Part shown: positions 57,501-64,000 of the stretch, in pieces
Layout: each line of letters begins with the position of its first letter
How positions within the stretch are numbered: the first letter of the stretch is position 1
Assembly (NCBI GenBank): GCA_014871385.1
Contig: CM026431.1
Coordinates: forward strand, 15,814,605 to 15,878,604
Source: Ceratodon purpureus
Taxonomy: Eukaryota > Streptophyta > Bryopsida > Pseudoditrichales > Ditrichaceae
Length of the DNA stretch: 64,000 nucleotides
Reading direction: 5' to 3'
Program-made: the position numbers and the translations under genes
The notes under the pieces: generated by a model
The model's input: the letters and a program-made list of their open reading frames with translations, nothing else
What the model was told of the DNA's origin: nothing
Databases searched by the model: none

Positions 57501-60500
57501 TTAACAAGACAAACTGGAGGAGGTGGAAGAACGATAAGCTTATTTCTTCGACAATTATGCAGTGCATATACTTTGCTAAGGAGGCTGCTGCTTTTGTAAG
57601 CGAGACGATTAAGAAGAACGCAACCACTCCAGATTTCCCGCCACACGACGTGCTTGTGAAGATTGACCAAGCAATAGTCAATCATCGCCGCACTAAGTCC
57701 GTCGCTGCTGGAAATTGGTCTGTTTTTATTCAATGGAAGCCAGAAGGGAGATTCTCCTTAAGTACTGCAACATTTGGCGTGAGCGGAATGCTAGTCACAG
57801 AGTTCGAGTGGAGATTCAATCCAAAGAGGCTGGATGCTGGCATACTAGACTTGCGTCACTTTCCGTTGGTATCAGAAGAGGCAGAGGAGGGCAGTAGTTG
57901 GAACCAGATCATGAAGATGATGGAGGTACGGGCATTGAAGGTTGGATTTAGGACAAATGATGCGTGGATGATCATCGCTCCAAGAAATAGGCGAAGTTTG
58001 GTGAATATACTCCGTTCTCATTTCTTTCCGAACCATCGATGCAAGCACGTTCCATACAATTACTCTCATGGGGAGCCTGGCCATAAGAACAAATATTCCC
58101 GGGTTGAAATCTCGTACTTGGAAGTTGCTTACGACCCTTATGACGATGGTTCACAGTGTTACGTCTCAGACAATGTTGAGGAGGAGACCATTTTCGGTGA
58201 TCAATTTGAGAAGCGAGAGTACTATCGGGCTGAGCACAGAGGTACTTTGGCCCTCGATGAATTGCGTATGGAGACGTATATTCGCTTCATTGGACGGCAT
58301 ACCCGCATGAATCACAACGTTATTCTCGGATTTGCTGGAGCCAAGGCCCTGATGGCTTGCCGCGTATGTCCTGAATGTCCTCCCTACTCATTTTTCCTAA
58401 GCCAGACTATAACAATCGTCACAGCTTACGAACTTAAGTTCGAATTTAATTCCGTTAGGTTTTTGTAATAATTTAAATCCGACAATGGCTTTGCAATTGT
58501 TGTTTTCTCTTGGTTACTAAGAAATGATTGTCCCGCAGATGATGAAGCGTAATACCATCTCCTTCAAGTCAATAAGTGAACGGTCTGCAAAGATTCTTAG
58601 CAAGGCCGTGACCGAAGCCCCCTCTCTCTGGCGGACTTACTATCTCCCTGCAAAAGATAACATGGTCGGTGATAAGGTTGACCAGTATGACCCTATGCAT
58701 ACCCAGATTTTAGTGAACTACGAAATTCACCCAAATGTTAGACTGGGCGGATTTTACACAGACGATGACCCTCAAAGCCTTAGGTTGTCTCAGACAAGCG
58801 TGGCTGGTACCGTATCCACTCAGGAGACGCCAGGTCTTCATTCTCCAGCTGCTGACATGCAAGCCACACACACCGCAGCCTCAGCGTGTCCCGAGAGATC
58901 AAACCCTGCAGCGCCCTCAAAGAGCGATGACGACATTCTCAGTACGCATTCTTACTCCAAAGACAACGACGTCTGTTCCCCGCACTGCTCTGCAAGTGAC
59001 GTCGGAGACGAGTTTGTAGAAAAGGGTTGGTCCGAAGATGAAGGAGATATGAACGATGTCTCTAGTCGGAGTCACACATTGGAGAAGGGGAAGGAGCATT
59101 TTGAGGAATCTGAAGAGAGAGAGTCTAGGGTCCAAACACGGTCTGACAGAGCCGCAGCGGTGCAAGCGCAAGCTCTGAGAGCTCTCGAGGGTGAGAAGAA
59201 GCGCCGTGACGAGCAACGTCAAAGCCGCAGGCAACCTTGCGGTGCTTCGGAGCTACTTTCATCTCAGGAGGAGGTAGTGATTGAGATGGCACAGCGTCAA
59301 CCTGGTACGCAAGAACCGGGAGGATTGACCGCCATGAACGACTCCACTTCGGTTACCCCACAATTGCTTGCAGCAGAGATTGCTGGGGTCGGAATCAAGA
59401 CCGCTGCAACTCTGTTGCAGCACGCATCACAGGAGACGCTTACCTTGGATGGAGAGGCCGCCGTCGCCACTTCTTCAGACTCCGTGCCTGGAGCTCGAGC
59501 GGTTGTCCTGCCCGCAGCAGGAGATCAGACTTCCGAACCTGCTCAAGTGCGAAAGTTAATTTTTCCTGCTATATCTTCCCCCAAGGAGGCTGTCGTAGAT
59601 GTCCCGAGTCTCCACAAGGATATAATGGATGTTGACGAGTGCAACCTCGGACCAGTCGATGCCTCCCCGGTGTTTGTTGAGAAGGCCCAGAGGACGCTTA
59701 CTGAGGAACATGTGACTGAGGAGCCCGTGCCCCATGATGCTCCCAACGTCCCTGAAACACAACAATCGCAGCCAACTCCCGACGCTATGCACATGGATCA
59801 GGAAGGGGATGGACAGCTTCTGAGTTCCACTGTTTGTGCTATGCCTCCAGGAAAGTCGTCTGTTGCAGAGGACGTTGCAATACCCGAGCGTGAAGAGGCA
59901 AGACGGGCCGAGGAGGCGTGGAGAGCGGAAGACGAGAAGCTTGTCAAGAAGCGTGCCAAGGAGGCGGAGGAGCGAGAAAGGAAAAATCAACTGTTCCTTC
60001 AGAAATTTGCCAAGCCTCCCCCCCCTCGAATTCTCCTTAACGGAGACTCCTCCTCTGACGATGAGGACGAAGTTGTTCGTGCGAGGCTATTGCGGAAATA
60101 CAACTGCGTGTTGCCAAGAAAGGGTACCAGAGCGGTCAATAGGGCTGGCCTCATTCATTGCCCAGTGATCGTTCAGCCCGAGAAGCCAGACCCGGAGCCT
60201 CTTCTAGTGCCAACTCCGTTGCAGCCAACATCTTCTGGGCCTGGTAGCGCGTCCTTCCCACTCCCGCCTTCGAGCTTGGAAGCAGAGATTTTCCGTGACG
60301 TCAAGACTGAACTTGTTGAAGAGCGGTGGATGAGAAAGCGGAAAGCCGAGATTGATGTGGAGTTAACTGAGCGCGTGAACAAGAAGTTTGCTGAGTCAAA
60401 GCAGGATCTCCTAAAGGCCATATATGATGATTTTCATGCTGGCCGTGTGCCATTTCCTTTCTCTGAGCCATCATCCAGACCTGGTAACCGTTCAGAGATT

Positions 60501-60827
60501 CACTCCGGTATCTCAAATGCAGGATCTCCAATAGTTCCACCGCCTGTTATTCCTGCCTCAACTGCGCTTGTGATTCCAGATCCATCTATCCTACTGGTGA
60601 GTCCCATCTTCATAGAACGTGAACCCGAAGTTGTCCCATGTACACCCGATCCTCTCCTACTAAGTCAGTTTGATGGTAAACAAGGTAATTAGATTCGCCC
60701 GTTTGTTATCAGCTTGTTGCTGATACCTATTTCCTCCAAACAGGTACCATCCGGAATAGATGTAACGGACGTACCCAGCCAGGTGGATATGAGAAACAAG
60801 GACTCCGCATCAACTCCATTGCAGTGA
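54506..60827 (+). CDS. Second ParB-like plus degenerate methyltransferase-like protein
   Basis: Predicted exons 54506-56356, 57005-58363, 58539-60596, 60744-60827, all phase 0, about 1783 codons. An in-frame TGA at 54941-54943 interrupts the first exon, unless a very short 57-nt intron removes it. A ParB/sulfiredoxin-like domain (about 55795-56060) shows FGRDQIFELSLQ and then FKIINGQHTWHAAKS. The second exon ends with a permuted methylase-like region: ILDLRHFPLV at the motif IV position (57846-57875), a strand AWMIIAPRN, a HKNKYSRVEISYLEVAY region, and NVILGFAGAKALMACR at the motif I position, followed across the intron by KRNTISFKSISE. The same elements align in order with the gene at 16637, but the catalytic and SAM-binding residues are poorer here. 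The last long exon is a low-complexity, charged tail (AEEAWRAEDEK, DSSSDDEDE). Probably nuclear; enzymatic activity unlikely. Confidence 0.62.
56486..56508. repeat. CTTACGAACTTCAGTTCGTAAG palindrome core
   Basis: Near-perfect inverted repeat in the first intron of the second ParB-like gene, about 130 bp after the donor. Confidence 0.7.
56902..56920. repeat. CACGAACTTTAGTTCGCAAG palindrome
   Basis: Second member in the same intron, about 90 bp before the acceptor at 57004. Confidence 0.65.
58426..58445. repeat. TTACGAACTTAAGTTCGAAT palindrome
   Basis: Member of the same family within the 175-bp intron 58364-58538. Confidence 0.65.
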
Positions 60828-61778
60828 TCTAGGTTTGAGAGGATTTTGTAGTTCAAGAGGGTGCTCAAAGAGGTCGTACTATACTACTCCATGCGTCTTG
60901 ACAACTTTGATAGTCTTTGTGAACATTTGTGAACATTTTTTCCCATATAGGCTAATCCACCTGGCAAACAATGTTTTGAGAGCTTTGATAGTTTTGCAAA
61001 CAATCATTATTTTTCCGTAGGTGGACGTGCCCCCCTTCATTTTAGTATACTTTGTAGACGAGTTTTCCACCCCCTATTCTAGTTCTACACACTTTTTTGA
61101 GGAGTATATACAAGGAATTAGGTATGATTGGGATTTTTTGACATACAACTCGCCCATCATTTAGAAGTCCAAAGAGGGCATTGAACACGGTACAATCTTT
61201 GATAAGATGTGAACTATATATACCAATGTAAATGTTTTACAAACTTAATGAAATATCCGGCCTTTTTAATGTACAATGAGAGCTCTTATTTCAAAGTGAT
61301 TGTTTTCTTATTCAGGTTCACAACACGACGGGAGAGTGCATGCTGAATAATTTGATTGTTGGAAATAATCCCAAATTCCCTTCATTGCTCTCTAGTCCAG
61401 CAAATTTTCAAACTTCTTTACCACTGCTAAAAATTCGAGGGGTTACTCAGGTAAGAGAAGTGAATATGGTGTTGGCATGACTCGTATTTTTAAGGATCTT
61501 CAACCATGTTCAACATCCAATTCCAAATCATTTATTAATTGTTTTGGCCCAGAAGTCACCATTTTTAAGTACTATTGTAATCCAAACCCGTGTCACACGT
61601 CGGTATAGTTCATGTGTTTGAGATACACACTCCACAGTCACATCCGACGGTCTCTCATTCTTTCTAGGTCATGCAACTTTTACTTCAATTTTATTAACAA
61701 ATATAAACGGGGACACTCTTGCTCTACACTGTTTGATGTATTGAATTGTCGTTTTGAAGATTGGGTCCAACCCCACAG
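60828..61778. other. 3' flank of the second ParB-like gene
   Basis: Mixed-composition spacer, no gene recognised. Confidence 0.35.
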
Positions 61779-62127
61779 TGAGATGCTCTAAAGAGGACAG
61801 AGAAGTGCTTTCAGAGAGCGACTCTTCCGATTATCCCCCTGACAGTTCCCACGAGGATGTTAATTCTGCTCATGCTGGTGAGCTCTACACTGTGTTCCCT
61901 ACATCTTTAGTTACTTTGAAACTTGCAGTTGAAGTATTTGAATTGACTTGGACTGTTTTTGCCAATTTTAGGACAATAGCGCTCTTCAATGGATGGAGGT
62001 CTTCCACCTCGAAAAGAAGCGTACACTGTTCTGGAGGAATCACATAGACAATAATGAAGAGGATCGGAAAGATTATCACTCACTTGGTGTCAGACTTATT
62101 GACCTCTCACATACCTACTTGATTTGA
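61779..62127 (+). CDS. Possible 3'-terminal exon pair of an unknown gene
   Basis: An exon after CCCACAG at 61778 encodes an acidic serine stretch (SESDSSDYPPDSSHED). A second, after TTTTAG at 61971, encodes DNSALQWMEVFHLEKKRTLFWRNH and ends at TGA 62125-62127. The frames join if the donor GAT|GTTAAT is used, but not with the stronger GTGAGC donor. The acidic tail resembles those of other genes in this window. It could be an alternative 3' end of the gene ending at 60827 or a separate remnant. Confidence 0.35.
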
Positions 62128-63435
62128 TTATTATTAGAGTATTGAATTGTCATATTATGTCATACATCGCATGATTTGTTACGTCAATATAATACTTATG
62201 ACAAAGTACCCTATACATGGAGAAAACAGTAGAACTCTTTTCAAAGGTGACTATGTAACAAAAACATTGTAATTTCTTCTTAGAAACATCATATATGTAG
62301 GACTACTAGTGTTTAGCATATGCCAAGTTCATTGAAGACATGACATTACTTGTTCACATTTATTTTACCTAGATATTACTTTGTAAACAGAAATGTACTT
62401 ATGTCAACAGTCAACATGTACCATTCTTTCAATATAAAGGGGTCTAATCAAATCTTGATAACATGACTTAAAAACGTTGCACTAGACTCTCTTATTTTTG
62501 TTTGGCCAAAAAAACAAAGACCACTCCTCACTAACTTCAAGGCAGGGGGGGCATGATGAAAAAGCTTATTTATGAATATATTTGAAGACTTAAACATATT
62601 TGAAGATTGATATGTTTTACTATGAATATATTTGAAGACTTGATTTTACTTATATAGGTATTTCATGAAGATATGTTCTATAAAATCATTTATGGATCTT
62701 CAATTTTCATTTTTAAATCTTCAATTTTCATTTTTGGATCTTTAATTTTCATTTTTTGGTTTTCAAAGAGGAGAGTTTGGTCTATGCACCTCATATCTAT
62801 ATATGATCTTTGACTTTCCATTTATGATTTTCAATCTTCCATTTATGATTTTCAATCTTCCAATTCTAATTTTCAAACTTTCAATGATTTTGAAGTTCTC
62901 CAAATATTTTGCTAAAAACCTTGGAATTTTCATCACTGGAATTACAGTTTAACTATGCTTTTGGTAATTCCTCATGACCAAATCCCTTGTTTGTGATTAT
63001 TGAAAACCCGGCCGCCTTGACATTTCTGAATAATCTCTGAACTACGAAGATGCTGATTCTGTAGAGAGTGTGATGGCAAAGATGCTTGGTTGGGAACAGG
63101 GAGTAATTTTGGTTTGCTCTCGCAGCCTTTCTTTCATCACTTTCCATCACTTTCCATCACATAAACTCTATCTCGTTCTCCTCCACATGCAATTTAAAGG
63201 TGACTATTTATCAACCATTTCCAGAGATTTTAGTTTTATCCTTGCACTTAAGCGGAATTTCGATTTGGAAGAGAGTTCTCCATACTATTTCTGGTTTTCT
63301 GAATTTGTGGCTTAGTTGAGTAACTTTACATGTCTCTAGTCTTCCATCATCCAGGGCCTGCAGAGATTCGGGACATCCAAGGAACTTGGTGAAAGGATGT
63401 GCATATGATCTTGGAAGACTTATCAATATTTTTGT
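62128..63435. other. AT-rich spacer
   Basis: Contains degenerate TTCAATTTTCATTTTTGGAT-type repeats at about 62690-62880. No gene recognised. Confidence 0.4.
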
Positions 63436-63530
63436 TTTTGGTACATCTAAGGTATTATGATACACCGAAAATATTTTTGTTTTTGGTACATCTAAGGTAT
63501 TATGATACACCGAAAATATTTTTGTTTTTG
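63436..63530. repeat. 45-bp tandem repeat, about 2.3 copies
   Basis: Two near-identical units with GGTACATCTAAGGTATTATG and a partial third copy. Confidence 0.9.
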
Positions 63531-63535
63531 TTACA

Positions 63536-63650
63536 CCGAGGGGGTTCGGTTAGAGGGGATTAGGTTAGGGGATCGGCATAGTTAGAGGGGATTAGGTTAG
63601 GGGTTAGGTTAGAGGGGGTTAGGTTAGAGGGGATTAGGTTAGGTTAGTTG
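63536..63650. repeat. G-rich TTAGGTTAGAGGGGA minisatellite
   Basis: Irregular units of GGTTAG and GAGGGGATTA. It is not a plant telomere array, which would be regular TTTAGGG. Confidence 0.85.
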
Positions 63651-64000
63651 GTGCCGCCGCAGCCGTCGCAGGGGTGTGAGTTCTCACTCCCCCCTCTCTG
63701 CATTGTGTGCGGTTCTCGACTAGTGCGGTTTTGGTGACGAGCGGTGATTGTGTCGAGGAAGGCTGAGGTCAGGAGAAGCGGCGCTGCATGCGCATTCGGC
63801 TCTCAGTTTTGGTTGCTGATTTGCTTGGAGATTCGCTGGGTTTCTGTGGTCGAAAGAAGAGGAGCAGCGGGTGGCTGGTTGTGGACTGCTCGGTAGAGGA
63901 AGATCGAGAGGAGGTCAATGGTGGGAGATTTGGTGATTCCCTTCCCTTCCAGGCTCTCTTCTCTGGTTTGGGTTCTTTTTTCTGTGAATCCTTTTTCTGT
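63651..64000 (+). other. GC-rich edge, possible 5' region of a gene beyond the window
   Basis: Composition changes to GC-rich with GCCGCCGCAGCC-type sequence, resembling the 5' region near 53 kb. An ATG at about 63919 opens a short frame running to the edge. Nothing further can be supported. Confidence 0.25.

Noticed and set aside
63536-63650. Telomeric repeat
   Set aside because: Units are irregular and do not match TTTAGGG; more likely a minisatellite.
1-64000. tRNA or rRNA genes
   Set aside because: No cloverleaf-like A/B boxes or conserved rRNA blocks were noticed by eye; a tRNAscan/Rfam run would be decisive.

Overview
The window looks like nuclear DNA of a land plant, most likely a seed-free one (bryophyte or lycophyte). 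The evidence is an ankyrin-repeat/PGG membrane protein with the plant architecture, a plant-type Ty3/gypsy element, a Mutator-like (MULE) transposase protein with a SWIM finger, a DUF7869-type transposase-like protein, short GT-AG introns, and long AT-rich spacers full of simple repeats. The species cannot be named from the sequence alone. Exon structures were built by hand from open frames, splice consensus and phase, so all joins are predictions.

Layout. 1-2330: satellite of 171-bp units with a six-unit higher-order repeat. 2507-3634 (-): small basic/acidic protein. 4228-7909 (+): MULE-type transposase-like protein in two exons. 8161-8613 (-): small unknown protein. 8820-9370: 17-bp repeats. 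9824 to about 16465 (-): Ty3/gypsy retrotransposon with one LTR, a primer-binding site and two nonsense codons in gag-pol. 16637-24648 (+): multi-exon gene coding for a ParB-like domain followed by a beta-class (permuted) DNA N4/N6-methyltransferase-like domain; one intron holds six near-identical 498-bp repeats. 27013-28992 (+): ankyrin-PGG protein. 30802-31550: small element with inverted terminal repeats. 32205-35499 (-): DUF7869-like transposase-derived protein. 36381-38434: tandem duplication of about 1 kb. 39834-45260: complete 5.4-kb non-autonomous hAT-like transposon with a perfect 8-bp target duplication, large inverted arms and five hairpins. 45-53 kb: AT-rich DNA with gene remnants, one resembling Bax inhibitor-1. 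54506-60827 (+): a second, very divergent gene with the same ParB-like plus methyltransferase-like order. 61.8-64 kb: a short exon pair, repeats and a GC-rich edge.

The most notable content is the pair of ParB-like/methyltransferase-like genes about 30 kb apart. ParB fused to an N4/N6 methylase is a prokaryotic and phage architecture. Here it is split by introns, carries long eukaryotic low-complexity linkers, and lacks the canonical catalytic DPPY-type motif, which suggests acquired bacterial-type modification enzymes that have changed role or are decaying. The rest of the window is dominated by transposons and tandem repeats, and no operon-like cooperation between genes is evident.
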